Positions 34,868-46,530 of a stretch of 64,000 nt of DNA are shown here, piece by piece (position 1 is the stretch's first letter; the number at the start of each line of letters is the position of its first letter). Under the pieces are notes generated by a model. It worked only from the letters and a program-made list of their open reading frames with translations, had not been told where the DNA came from and searched no databases. Origin of the DNA: Byssothecium circinans (Eukaryota > Ascomycota > Dothideomycetes > Pleosporales > Massarinaceae); contig ML976991.1 of assembly GCA_010015675.1 (NCBI GenBank), forward strand, positions 747,352-811,351, read 5' to 3'. The translations under genes and the position numbers were made by a program.

Positions 34868-37570
34868 ATGGCCACCGCCAACGGCTCCCTGACCCCGCCC
34901 TCCCTGCCGCCCGCGTCCTCGTCGCCGTCGCCGTCGCCCGCGAAGCGCAAACGCACCGACACCGACACCGGTGCACACGTCGCCAATGGCGCGTCGACGC
35001 CCGCGACTGGAAAACTGCTGAACGGCGCATCACACTCGCTGCAGTCGGTGCTGGAGGACATCGTGCTGGTGTTGAAGGGCTACGACACCCAGCCGTCGAT
35101 ACTGACACGTCCCATCACCTCTTCGGCCACTCGAACAGCTTCTGGCGAGGCTGATGCGAAGCGCACTAAACTGACGCCTCCTGCGGCCTCTACCATTACG
35201 AGCCTGATCGAAGATGGCGCATACGACTCATTTGAGGCACTTGAGAAAGACGTGGAAAATGCGTCGGCAGACATCCTTGCGAGCATTGGCTCGAGTGAGC
35301 TCGATACCGTACCCTCAACTCCCAAAGATACCAGACTACAAGCCCAGGTGTTAGCCTTCCAGAAGATGCTCAGGACTCTAGTGCACAGAGAAGAGGTGCG
35401 CAGGGCCAATGTCGAAGCAAAGAAGAGGACAGCAGACCAGGATGGAGGCATCAAGGTAGAGACGCCTGCGCCCGTCAAGAGGGAGCCATTGGAGAGTTGC
35501 ACAGTCTTGACACTGTTTGGCAGCGCACAAGGCCCAAAGCAGCTCTTCTCGAGCTTGCAGCAGCCCCGTGCCATACCATCATCCGGACAAAGTTCAGCTT
35601 TGGACACTTCGGTAAAGGTCACACTGCCACTGCGCGAATCGACGCTACCGAACATCATCTCCACGACCGATGTGTTCCCGCTCTCAGATGACGTGGATGA
35701 AAAAAAGAAAGAGACGGCAACCATCGGAAAGCTGTTCAAGGCGCCGCCCCATCTGCCCCAGCTCAGTCCACCCAAGCTTGCAAAGACCCTGACCACCAAA
35801 GGAAGCACCGTCACCTTCGCCCATCCCGAAGCACCCAAGCCGAGCAGGAAAGCCTCGCTTTCATATGCCAACCAGCCACTTTCTGCAGGCAGCTGGCTCG
35901 GATATGGCGGTGTGGACATGCCCAAAGACCCGACCTCGCCGACTGCGAAGCAAAAGAGTCGACAGCGGGCGCTCAGCACAGGTGCGGGCGAACAACCACC
36001 TTCTGAACTGACACTTGCAGCTGTGAAACAGGCAAAGGAAGATGCCCTGTTCCGTAGTGCTTACTCAAGTTTTGCGCCAACCCGGGACAATGCTTCTGCA
36101 ATCATCCCAGAGGAGACCAAGAACATGGTCTGGTGGCAAAAGGTTGGCGAGAAACGATTCAACGAGGTGTTCCCTATCGATCCCGATTTGCTACAACTAG
36201 GAACGTCTCCGGTAGAAGACGGTGAAGGGATTGACGAAAATGAAGAAGAGGAGTTCAAAGCGGCTGTTGAAAATTTTGAGCCGGTCGACGAAAGTGCAGC
36301 TTTCAAGTTGGAGGAGAAGTCGGCACTAGAGAAGAATACTGAGGAAGTCTTGGAGGAAATATCGGAGCTTTTAGAGACGCTTGCATCCCATCAAAGGATA
36401 CGAAATTCTTCCCTAGCCACCAACCCTCGCACTCCGGTCATACAGAACGCTTCTTTGGCGAATCTAGCAGGAAGTCCTTCCACGCCATCCACTGAAGAGG
36501 TGGACGTCTACGAAATACTCAAGGCACAACTCACAATGATGATCCTACAGCTTCCTCCATATGCCCTTGCCAAACTCAACGGGGACCAGCTAGAAGAATT
36601 GAACATCAGCCGGACTATTTTGATCGAGAACAAGGATACGCGTGGCGTGTTGGAGGAAGACCAAGCCTCTAGGCTTGCAAAGGCCTCGGCAGCATCGGCG
36701 ACTGCTCAGCCTAGCCTCTCTCGCATGCCTTCATCGACATCTGGGTCGCACTACCCTGGTAACCAGTATGGACGTTCCACGCCGGTACATAACAGCGTCC
36801 GGCCTGTGCAAGCATCGACATCGTTCTTTTCACAGCAGCAGCCGACTCATCGATCTCCATCAGTCCACCAATATCCCCGGTCATCCTCTAATGTCCAGCC
36901 AGGATACCAGGCACCAGCCGCGTCTTTTCCAGTCAACCCACGGCCAAGCTCCTACAACAGCTCCTCTTACCCACAGCAAACTCCGAGAGCAACACACGTG
37001 CCTGCAGCGAACAACGCGATGTACCCACAGTCAGTTGGTGCTCGATCAACCAACTACGGTGGTGCCGCTGCCTCTCAATACTACCCCAACACTTCCCAAA
37101 CCCCTTCCCACGTCCGCTACCCCAACCAACAGCCCCAACAGCAAAATGGTTACTATCCACCGCGACCCCAAAACGTAGCACCGATGTACAACAACACTCC
37201 TGGCGCTCGCACGGCCTCTCCGCTAAAAGCGGCACCCTCAAACGGGGTTACTCAACCAAACTACGGCCCCACTCGTGCTGGTGGGTTTGGGACACCAGTC
37301 TCTGGTAGCGGTGGACATATGCGCACCTACTATGCTCCCAGCCAATATGGAAATACGCAGCCTCACACTCCTATTGCCTCAGCCGCTACCGCTACTCCGG
37401 GATACACGGCTAATCCTCAGCAGATGATGTTAGATCGGCAGCAGGTGCAGCAACCCCAAGCCAGACTCGCGGCGCAAAATAGCTTTTCTTCGAGAGCGGG
37501 GAGTGGGACGCCGCAGCCGGGTGCGAACGGGGGGTTTGCAGGGCAGCAGCCTAATGGGACGATGACTTGA
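34868..37570 (+). CDS. large disordered conserved protein, function unknown
   Basis: A single exon of 900 aa with a strong start context (CACCATGGCC). Residues 1-30 are Ser/Pro-rich and followed by a KRKR basic cluster. Central segments look conserved: SLQSVLEDIVLVLKGYDTQP, then the block ALFRSAYSSFAPTRDNASA followed by VWWQKVGEKRFNEVFP, then an acidic helix, and YEILKAQLTMMILQLPPYAL followed by LNGDQLEELNISRTIL. The last 270 residues are Gln/Pro/Tyr/Asn-rich and prion-like. The overall look (basic cluster, conserved short blocks, Q-rich tail) suggests a nuclear scaffold, perhaps in transcription or chromatin, but I do not recognise a named family and claim no function. Confidence 0.8.
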   Translation: MATANGSLTPPSLPPASSSPSPSPAKRKRTDTDTGAHVANGASTPATGKLLNGASHSLQSVLEDIVLVLKGYDTQPSILTRPITSSATRTASGEADAKRTKLTPPAASTITSLIEDGAYDSFEALEKDVENASADILASIGSSELDTVPSTPKDTRLQAQVLAFQKMLRTLVHREEVRRANVEAKKRTADQDGGIKVETPAPVKREPLESCTVLTLFGSAQGPKQLFSSLQQPRAIPSSGQSSALDTSVKVTLPLRESTLPNIISTTDVFPLSDDVDEKKKETATIGKLFKAPPHLPQLSPPKLAKTLTTKGSTVTFAHPEAPKPSRKASLSYANQPLSAGSWLGYGGVDMPKDPTSPTAKQKSRQRALSTGAGEQPPSELTLAAVKQAKEDALFRSAYSSFAPTRDNASAIIPEETKNMVWWQKVGEKRFNEVFPIDPDLLQLGTSPVEDGEGIDENEEEEFKAAVENFEPVDESAAFKLEEKSALEKNTEEVLEEISELLETLASHQRIRNSSLATNPRTPVIQNASLANLAGSPSTPSTEEVDVYEILKAQLTMMILQLPPYALAKLNGDQLEELNISRTILIENKDTRGVLEEDQASRLAKASAASATAQPSLSRMPSSTSGSHYPGNQYGRSTPVHNSVRPVQASTSFFSQQQPTHRSPSVHQYPRSSSNVQPGYQAPAASFPVNPRPSSYNSSSYPQQTPRATHVPAANNAMYPQSVGARSTNYGGAAASQYYPNTSQTPSHVRYPNQQPQQQNGYYPPRPQNVAPMYNNTPGARTASPLKAAPSNGVTQPNYGPTRAGGFGTPVSGSGGHMRTYYAPSQYGNTQPHTPIASAATATPGYTANPQQMMLDRQQVQQPQARLAAQNSFSSRAGSGTPQPGANGGFAGQQPNGTMT

Positions 37571-38075
37571 GCGAGTGGGCTGGAAGTTGGATTGCGATAG
37601 ATGTGCGGGCGTGAGAAGGAGGACAGGATGAGATGGGGCGTTTATCAAGGCTTGGGTTGGATTTCGGCTGCATACGATGGCGTTGGTACTGTCGCTCTGC
37701 AGCGATGGCTCATGGGACCACTAGATTACTTGAGCCGGCTGGATTGGAATTGGGATCAGGCTCTTCCGATCTAGTCCGCTTGTATTATCAGGGTGGTATC
37801 TCACTGTCCGTGTGAGCGAAAGCGAGGGCAGTTTATTCGATAGTTGTAGTTTCAAAAAGTAGTGGATTTTCATGTGTAGAATGTGGGAAAGTGTAATACC
37901 GTTCACTCTTTGAGGACAGTCTTGACTTGTGATGGGACTACGAACAATATTGTGCGCGATTTGTATCAAAGATTTCTTGATTACCTCTTTGCTGTCTTGG
38001 ATGCTACTAACATACCCACACGTATTGTCAAAATGCAGCTCCCTCTTCCCAACGCCTTCCCTCCCACCCCACCCA
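37571..38075. other. convergent 3' flanks, no gene seen
   Basis: The stretch lies between the plus-strand disordered-protein gene and the minus-strand MFS gene. No coding signal is seen. Confidence 0.35.
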
Positions 38076-39911
38076 TCACGTAGTCAACCTGAAACCCGGA
38101 TGATCATCCCCCAAATTATCAGCATCCACCTCCTCCAGCCTATAATCCCTTTCTCCCCTCTCCCTCTTCGCATTCTCCCACCTAACCAAGAAGAACATAA
38201 CCGTACAAGCGGCGCCACAAACCCACAACAAGCCTAGACTAACGCCATACCCCACGGGATACTTCGGCGCCTGACTGGACAAGAAAATATTACTCGCGAC
38301 AATGCCGCCGATATTACCAAACCCGACCTGCATGGCAGAGGACACGGAGCGCTTGTAGTGGCCCGAGACGAGGTTGGACAGCCAGACTATGGCCACAGGT
38401 TGCGTGATGAAGCCGCCTGGCACGATGAGGAAGAGAGCGAAGTACTTCACGCCCGTGGACAAGTTATCCTGCGCGAGGAGGATTATGTATCCAATCGACG
38501 CAACGACGAGCCCAAACATGCAAAACGCGTAGCGGTGCCGTAAACGATCCGTGAGCCATGCCGTGATCAATGACGTCACAGTCGCGACGACGTAGATGGG
38601 GATGGAGCGGATCTGTGCAGCGGCGGAGGTGAAGCCCATTTCGCGGATGATTGTGGGGATGAAGAAAGAGCCTGCGTTTCCCGTGTTGACGACGCCGAGA
38701 TACATGAGCGTTCCGAGGTAGATTTTGGGGTCGCGGAAGGTGCGTTTTGCGGCGGACTTGTCGAGGCGGTTCATGGTTGCGGGGCCGGTGTCGGTGGAGA
38801 GGCGGGTGAGGAGGAGGGTGCGTTGGGTGGGGGTGAGGAAGGCGGAGGTTTCGGGCCAGTCTGTTATCTGGGTTTTCGTAGAGTTAGTGGATATATCTTG
38901 GAGATGGAGTGTCGCATGATAGTGAAGTGTTGTGTTGAATGCCCCGAAACAGTGTACAAGGTACCAAGTTCAAGCCGAAGAGAAGATCATCAACATATCT
39001 TACAGGCACTCTGCCACCACCGGGGGAAAACAAAACGTACCCAGAAGAATGATAGAGCGCCAAAAAAGATGGTTAGTAGGCCTTCGATAATGAAGATCCA
39101 CCGCCATCCACCGTAACCTCCAATGCCGTCCATTTTTGCAATTGCGAAAGCGAATAGCTGGATCTTCGATTAGTGATGCACCACGGGGAAGAATAAGGGA
39201 AGGACCTACACCGCCGAACCCACCAGCAATGATACTCGATGCGAAGAAGAGGGACAGTCGCCATTGAAGCTCATAACGTTTGTAGTACCTGTCGATCATT
39301 AGCGTCCAGAACGTTTGCTTATGAGGGGTTAAAAACATCGAGATCAGATATACACATCCTACGAAAGTCAGCTTCACGGCCGTTTATTTGCGAGCAGTTG
39401 CTGTCTTACCTGGGAAAATTCCAGCTTCGAAGAGTCCCAAGAGCACGCGCATAGCAACCAGGCCTCCGAATGTTCTGACCAACCCCATACCAACGGTCAC
39501 AATTCCTAACCGTGTTACTCATCAATCCACAAAAATAATCCCCGACAAGATGTACCAACCCCAGAGAAGCATGATACTACTCAGCCAGATCGAAGGGGCC
39601 ACCTTCTTCAAGACCAAATTCGACGGGATCTCGAAGAGTATGTATGTTGGGAAGAAGGCGAAGAGGGCAATGTTGTAGTCTGAACCCGACATATGCAGGT
39701 CTTTCTCAAGACCTTGAATTTTTGCATTTCCGATGGAGACTCGATCGATGAAAGCTAAAAGAAACAAGATAAACAGTGGGGGAAGGATACGAAGGTCGCA
39801 TTTTCGCAGCAGCTCCTTTTCGGCGAGAGGGTCGATGTTGGTACCAGCTGGATCGTTGATGACCTGGCCCTTTTCCTCCGGCGTTGAAACGGGCGTTTTG
39901 CTCTCAGCCAT
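38076..39911 (-). CDS. MFS permease, anion:cation symporter (Dal5/allantoate-type) family
   Basis: Six exons (39911-39560, 39505-39410, 39358-39337, 39288-39210, 39157-39041, 38867-38076) give 485 aa. Family landmarks: a charged N-terminus followed by DLRILPPLFILFLLAFIDR, GSDYNIALFAFFPTYILFEI, LLGLFEAGIFPG joined by splicing to CVYLISM, YYKRYELQWR, and GWRWIFIIEG after the fifth splice. The second half begins IYLGTLMYLGVVNTG and includes a signature loop WLTDRLRHRYAFC. Exon 3 is only 22 nt. Intron 3 (39289-39336) is 48 nt, a multiple of three, has a weak GTTTTT donor and an open frame, so its retention would add 16 residues. The substrate is unknown; relatives carry allantoate, vitamins, organic anions and other small solutes. 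It diverges from the ABC transporter gene. Confidence 0.88.
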
Positions 39912-40981
39912 GATGGATGATCGCTACACCCCAAGGACGGTAGGGGTGAGTTGTTGTGGTCCAGGTGGACACCAAGAAATGCTCGGTGTTACTGCGGGCA
40001 AAGATTCCTTTCAGGTCGTTCAGAGGAAGCGTCTCGCGAGGTGCGAGGTGCAGACGCCCTTCTTATACTGTTCTTCTGCTCTATATTGGTAGCGGGAGCG
40101 CCCGGTAGTGCCAATCTTGCGGGTAGAAAAAAGAGCCGTCCGGCCTTCCCGCGTCGGCTCCTTCGCGGTGAATTCGCTTCCCCCCGCAAATCTGGGGTAG
40201 AGTTTAGAGATGAACTACTACCTAGTCCCCAATAGCTTTGGCAGCTGGAGAACATCGATTCGAAATGGTTGAAGGCCGTGGGCTATAAGGCTCCAAAAGA
40301 AATGCAGAACGATAAAGAAAGTTCAAAATGACGCTGCGAGGTTTAGTTCTCTGAACAGATGTGGGACTCGTGAAGCCACTCGTACGTTTGTTACATGGAA
40401 GAAGCGCGCCGCGGTGGAATTTAGATAGCTACCTAGGTAGTATCAAATTAGTCATTACTGGCTGGATACGGCCTTGCTGTATTGCGATCTAGTTTTGGTA
40501 CAGTACGACTGTCAGCACTCAAAATAACTGGGAATTGCGTTCATCATCCGCCCGGTGAATTCCAGCTCCCAGCCGGTTCTTGAGGAAACGCAATCTCAAT
40601 ACACAATTCGTTGGGTCCCTCAGCATTACAATCAGAGCTGTATATCAGCTCGCAAATTTTGTTTTGTGCAGTGCAATAAGAAATAAACTCAGATTTTGGA
40701 TCTTGTAGAAAGGTAGTGGAGGCTTGTTGGATATCTAGGACCCGCTAGCGAAGGTGGGTACAAATGATTCCGGCCCCTGTCGCCGTTGCCTAGCTCTTTC
40801 ACCCGACAATACAGCTGATGACTCTACTCGTACGGGATTAACGCGCAGATAGAGCGATATCTTCATGTCGTGAGAGCGCCCGAGCAAGCAAAGCCTTGCA
40901 CCCTCCCTTCCTACTTGCCCACCTCAGTGCACATGTTCTAAAATACATCACCTTGCGGTAGCACGCCTTGCTCTCATCACG
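39912..40981. promoter_or_regulatory. shared divergent promoter of the MFS and ABC transporter genes
   Basis: The 1070 bp separate two transporter genes transcribed away from each other, so co-regulation is possible. I see no coding frame with a domain. Several GATA cores occur but none stands out. Confidence 0.4.
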
Positions 40982-43900
40982 ATGTCGCGCTGCGATCAGG
41001 CTCTTGGCCCTCGGGTCGACCCATCATGCCGCTCCTTTGATTTTACCCTCTCCTTCGAAGACCTGTTCTTTGCAATAACACCAAATGCCGCACTGCTCGT
41101 CCTCGCAGCCGTACCGATCGCGCGTCTGCTCACGGCCCAGGATGTTGTACGACGCACGAAATCAGTCGCGGTCAAGACTGTAAGTGATAAGGCATATCTC
41201 GCCTTATGCCACGTCTATACTTCGAGACTGATTACACTCGAAACCGTAGGCTTTGTATTCCATACTTCTTGCATGTCAGTCGACCTTCCTGGTCCTCAGA
41301 TCTCGGCAACCGCAGCTGCATACCCTTGCCTCTGTCGCGGCCGATGTGCTTGCGATTGTAGCCGTCTTCGCCGCCGCCAGCCTCTCATGGCTCCAGCACC
41401 ACCGTTCTGAGCAACCCTCGGCGCTACTCGCCATCTTTTTTGCCATAATCTCGATACTCAATATCGCACGCGCAAGGAGCCTATGGCTCATACCTCATTC
41501 GATAGGACCGGCAGTCTTGCAAACTCTTATCCTTTTGCAAACTATTGGTATCCTGTTCGCGGAATCACTCGGCAAGAAAGACGCCCTGCGCTTTCCGGAG
41601 AAGTTTCACTCCTCTGGTCCGGAGCCGTTTACTGGGTTTTGGAACCTCGTCGGGTTTTCTTGGCTGTTCGGAACCTTAAGGCGCGGATATCATAGCATTC
41701 TCTACGTTGACGATCTACCGGATCTCGATTACCGCCTCGACTCGGAAGCTCTTCGAGACCAGCTGGCCGGTACCTGGTCCAAATGTATGTCGACCATTGT
41801 TTATTGTTTACGATATTGCTCACCTACTTCACAGATGACAAGACTAAGAAACGCAGCCTCCTGATGGCGTGCTTCCACGCCTATGCACCCTATTTCCTGT
41901 CGGCAATCATTCCGCGCCTCATTTTGAGCGCCCTTAAATTCGCACAGCCTTTCATGATAACTAAGCTCATCCGCTTCGTGGGCGACAAGAGCGTGCCAAA
42001 CGACATCGGCCGAGGCCTCATAGGTGCCTATGCACTTGTCTATCTTGGCATGGCCGTAAGAATATTCCAACTTCTCGACCGCAGAGTATATTTTGAGCTG
42101 ACCAATTTAGTTATCTACGGCACTACACGGTTACATGACGTTTCGATTTCTCATCCGTCTCAGGGGTGGTCTCATAGCCCTTATCTATCAGCAAACTGTA
42201 GAGGCGCGAGCCGTTGATCTCGGTAGCATCAACGGTCTTACCCTCATGGGCACCGACGTGGAGCGCATCGTCCTTAACTTTTTGACTATACATGAAGTCT
42301 GGGCATCACTAATGGACATAATCATTGCTATCTTCTTACTCCAAAGGCAGATGTTTCTTGCATGCCTTGTCCCGGCAGTAGTTACTTTTGGTGAGATCTC
42401 CACTTCCTTCCGGCATGATATTCGGTGATGTTTGACTGATACATCGCCTCGCAGTATTCGTGTTGGGTACATTCCAATTCTCGGCGTGGGCTAAGGCTGC
42501 CCAACGAGTGTGGATTGAAAATGTCGAAAGGCGACTGGGCGTCACCACCGTCATGCTCGAAGCTATGAAAACCGTCAAAATGCTTGGGCTCAGCGAAAAG
42601 ATGTCCAATATCATCAGCAACTTTCGTATAGTCGAGATTGATAGCTCATCGAGATACCGCAAGATTCTCATTGGCATCATATTCTTTTGTAAGTACCAAA
42701 TAACGATCTCCCATGTCAAAGTCATACAGTCCATGGCTGACCTCTTCATCTGATAGCCGTATTACCGCAGAACCTCGCACCGATGCTAACATTCGCGGTA
42801 TTCTACGTTATTGCTGCAGCGAGGGGCGACAACTCGATCCTTGCAGGACAGGCGTTTGCGTCACTGTCTCTCATTTCTCTTGTCACATTGGCAGCTTTGA
42901 CCTTCATCAAAGCCATTCCCGCTCTCATTCAGTGCTTCAGCAGCTTCGACCGGATTCAGGAGTACTGCAGTCAGCCTGTCCGACCTCACCATGTGCTGGA
43001 GGATCATAGCTCGCAGCAGGCATCTTTGAGAGGCCTTAACACAGGATCAGAAGTAGAACTGACTACAATACAGCAAACTGGTGCTCGCACAAGTGGGGAA
43101 AGTCCTTTCGTCCGTTTTCGCGACCAGGATGTTGCGTGGGAAAAAGCTGGTCCGGCAATCCTTAGGAGCCTCAGAGCCGACATATACGCACGGCGTTTCA
43201 CGGTCATTCTTGGTCCAACAGGAAGCGGCAAGTCGACTCTTCTGGAGAGTATACTTGGTGAGGCAGTCACAATGAAAGGTGATACCGATCGACGCTTCTC
43301 CACGGCTGCATACTGTGCCCAGGTGCCATGGTTGATCAATGGTAGCGTTCGAGAGAACATTGTGGCCGGCTCCTCCAGCCAAACCGACGAAAAATGGTAC
43401 AAAACGGTGCTTTGGGCTTGTGGACTGGAGAACGATATCGCAGGTCTCAACTATGGGGACCGTACTCCTGTTGGAAACGGTGGTAGCAATTTAAGCGGTG
43501 GTCAAAGGCAGCGCGTGGTGAGTGACCAAAATCCAGCCGCTGATGTCTATCATCAAATAAGATCTGACTTACCCCCATCTAGGCTCTGGCGCGGGCCATC
43601 TATTCGAGGCAAAAGCTGGTCCTTTTAGACGATGTCTTCAGTGGCGTCGATGCCCGCAACACTGCACTCATATCTGAACGGCTTCTCGGACGTCAGGGAC
43701 TTCTTCGCACAAGCCTCACTACCGTAGTACTCATTACTCATTCTCGTAAGTGGCAAAGCATGTCATGAACTATATGTAAGCAGAGACTGACCGCCATGTA
43801 GCATCCCTTATATCCCTTGCTGACGATGCCATAATCGTGGAGAATGGGACAATCACAGAGTGTGGCAGTATAGATCTATTGAAGGCTTCGGAGGGGTATA

Positions 43901-46201
43901 CCGCTAGGCTCCAACTCCAGGCACCATCAGGGTCGAAGGGAATCGAGGAATTACCATCCAAAGAGCAATCTTCGCACTCCGCGAATGATGCAGCTACAGC
44001 TGACGCAGAAGCGTTGATGGAGCTGAACGAGGAGGCGCAGGATCTGAGACGTCAGACAGGAGACCTCTCCGTCTACAGCTATTATTCCAAAGCTGGTGGT
44101 CATGGAACTGTCGCCGTAATGCTAATCACGGTGGCCTTGTGGGTGTTTTGCACCGAGTTCTCTGGTATGTCCACTTAAATACCCCTTACTTAAGTTGACA
44201 CGCTCACATTCACAAAACGCAGTCATCATCGTTGATTGGTGGTCCACAGCGAGTGCGAAGACACAAGGCCATACCAACAACGGGTTGTATCTGGGCGTGT
44301 ACATCGGTATCGGATTCTTAGGAGCAGGTTTTCTGCTCAGCGAGTTGTGGTTAGTTTTCTGGCTCAGCATGTTCGAGAGTGCCACAATGTGACTTACTCC
44401 TGCAGGCTCATATTCGTCACCATCATATCCAAAACCGCCAAACGCCTCCATGAAGATCTTCTCAAGGCGGCAATGAGGTCAGTCGAGATAAGAAAAATAG
44501 AATGTGACTAAAAACTGACTGAACGGATAGCGCTCCCTTGCGTTTCTTTCAGGAGACGGATGTTGGCTCGATCACCAACCGGCAAGTCCAAAGGCTCTGC
44601 TTGCTCGTTACAAAGACTGACCTCTTTAAGCTTCAGTCAAGACATGGAGCTAGTGGGCCTGGATCTCCCCACGATCGCCACCAATTACATTATCTGTGGG
44701 TGCAATCCGCTCGACTAGTCCAAAAAGTGGTGCATAGCTGACTGGGTGCATCAAAGCTGTGTACGAATGCATCGCCAAGATTGCCCTACTTGCCATCTTT
44801 GGCAAGTACTTATCGGCAACCCTGCCAGTGATTGCGGGAAGCGTTTTCTTCGTGCAGCGATTTTACCTTCGAACGTCCCGTCAGGTGCGACTACTCGACA
44901 TCGAAGCAAAAGGCCCCGTATATTTGCACTTTCTCGAGACGACAAATGGCGCCAAAACGGTCCGCGCATTTGGATGGCAACATGAATCCAAGCAGAAGCT
45001 TCATGCGCTGCTTAACCGGTCGCAGAAACCAGTTTATCTACTCTATTGCATTCAGCAATGGCTTGCCCTAGCACTGGACATCATCGTGGCAATACTCGCG
45101 GCCGTCCTTGTCACGATTATGGTGGTCTGGAGGGACTCGTTCGATCCAGGAGCTGTCGGTGTCTCGCTCGTGTCGGTGATGACTTTCAATCTGAACTTAG
45201 CCATGCTTGTCAAGTCCTGGACTGCTCTTGAGACTTCGATTGGTGCGATTGGCAGGGTGAAGTCATTTGTAGAAGAGACAGCATCGGAGGAGACAGAGTT
45301 GGGAATACACCACCCTCTACCTGGGCCCGAAAACTGGCCGTCTAATGGAAAGATCTGCTTCCGGAACGTTACGGCAACTTACAAGTAAGCTACTAGGTCC
45401 ACTGGGCATGTTCGCTGGTTACTGACGCAACAATAGATCCGGCGGTGCCCCAATCCTGAAAGATGTGTCTATCTCCATCGCTGCTGGGGAGAAAGTAGCC
45501 ATCTGTGGGCGTTCTGGTAGCGGAAAGACATCTTTCATACTGAGCTTATTGCACATGATCCCTTTCACGGGTTCTGTCGCGATAGACGGAGTCGAGACGC
45601 ATGATCTGATTCTATCGGATCTCCGTTCGCGCATCAACGTTGTGCCGCAAGAACCCTTTCTGATGCCTGGGTCGATACGGTTCAACATCGATCCTCTCGG
45701 CCAAGTACAAGACGAGGTAATGATGTCGACGCTGCAACGGCTGAAGATCTGGGAAAGGGTGACTGATTGTGGCGGTCTCGATGCGCAAACATCGCTATCC
45801 TCATGGTCTGTCGGAGAGAGGCAGCTATTGTGTATGGCAAGGGCGATGGTTCGGCAAAGTCAGATCTTGATCCTCGACGAGGCCACAAGCAGGTAAGTTC
45901 GCTGAATCCATGCAGAATTTTGTGCGGTTTGGCTAACTCACAACCAAGCGTCGATGATGTGACAGAGTCCGTGATGCAGGATGTCGTAGACAATGACTTT
46001 TCCGCCCAGACTGTTCTGGCTGTCGTTCACCGATTGCGATACATTGACCAATTCGACAAGGTTGCGGTCCTGGATGGAGGTGTACTCGTTGAGTTCGATA
46101 AGCCCAGCACCCTGCTGGCGGGGCAGTCGCTGCTGGCCGAAATGTATCAGGCGGGATACGGAGTGGGAGGAGTCAGGTCCCCCGGGTCGGCGCAAACATG
46201 A
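40982..46201 (+). CDS. ABCC (MRP-type) full-size ABC transporter
   Basis: Fifteen exons (40982-41179, 41250-41784, 41835-42055, 42111-42390, 42455-42688, 42757-43517, 43583-43745, 43802-44164, 44223-44349, 44406-44477, 44531-44581, 44631-44695, 44757-45384, 45437-45892, 45949-46201) give 1468 aa with every phase consistent. An N-terminal membrane domain precedes two TMD-NBD units, as in MRP/ABCC pumps. NBD1: Walker A GPTGSGKST at about 642, signature LSGGQRQR at about 735, Walker B VLLDD at about 755. NBD2: Walker A GRSGSGKT at about 1257, signature SVGERQ, Walker B LILDEATS. NBD1 retains the Q-loop region (CAQVPWLINGSVRENI); NBD2 has VVPQEPFLMPGSI. Intron 11 (44582-44630) uses a GC donor (GCAAGT). 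Inferred role: export of conjugates, toxins or pathway products across the plasma or vacuolar membrane. Confidence 0.93.
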
Positions 46202-46530
46202 GCGTGGGGTAACGACCGAAGTATCGATGAGCGATGATGAGGTTGGAGTACATGTGAATCTGGAACGTGAGTTTTCGTGGATATAGTTGATCTCTAATAG
46301 AGATATTCACGACACTTCAACACATCGTAGTGGTCGAGCTAGAGATTCAAGTCGTCGCAGCGGGAAGCCTTTATCTGACATAGAGTAAGCTTTAAATTGA
46401 TACTTGATAATTGATATGGACACGGGTGAATGACCCAAGAAAAGAAAAGCGAGCTGCAAGCAGCCATCTGCGAGCAAAAACTAGACCAACGTCGCGTCTG
46501 ATCTTGTGGAAGAGTAGAGAACTATTATCT
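46202..46530. other. convergent 3' flanks, no gene seen
   Basis: The 329 bp lie between the stop codons of the ABC transporter and the Zn2Cys6 regulator. Nothing further is seen. Confidence 0.35.
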
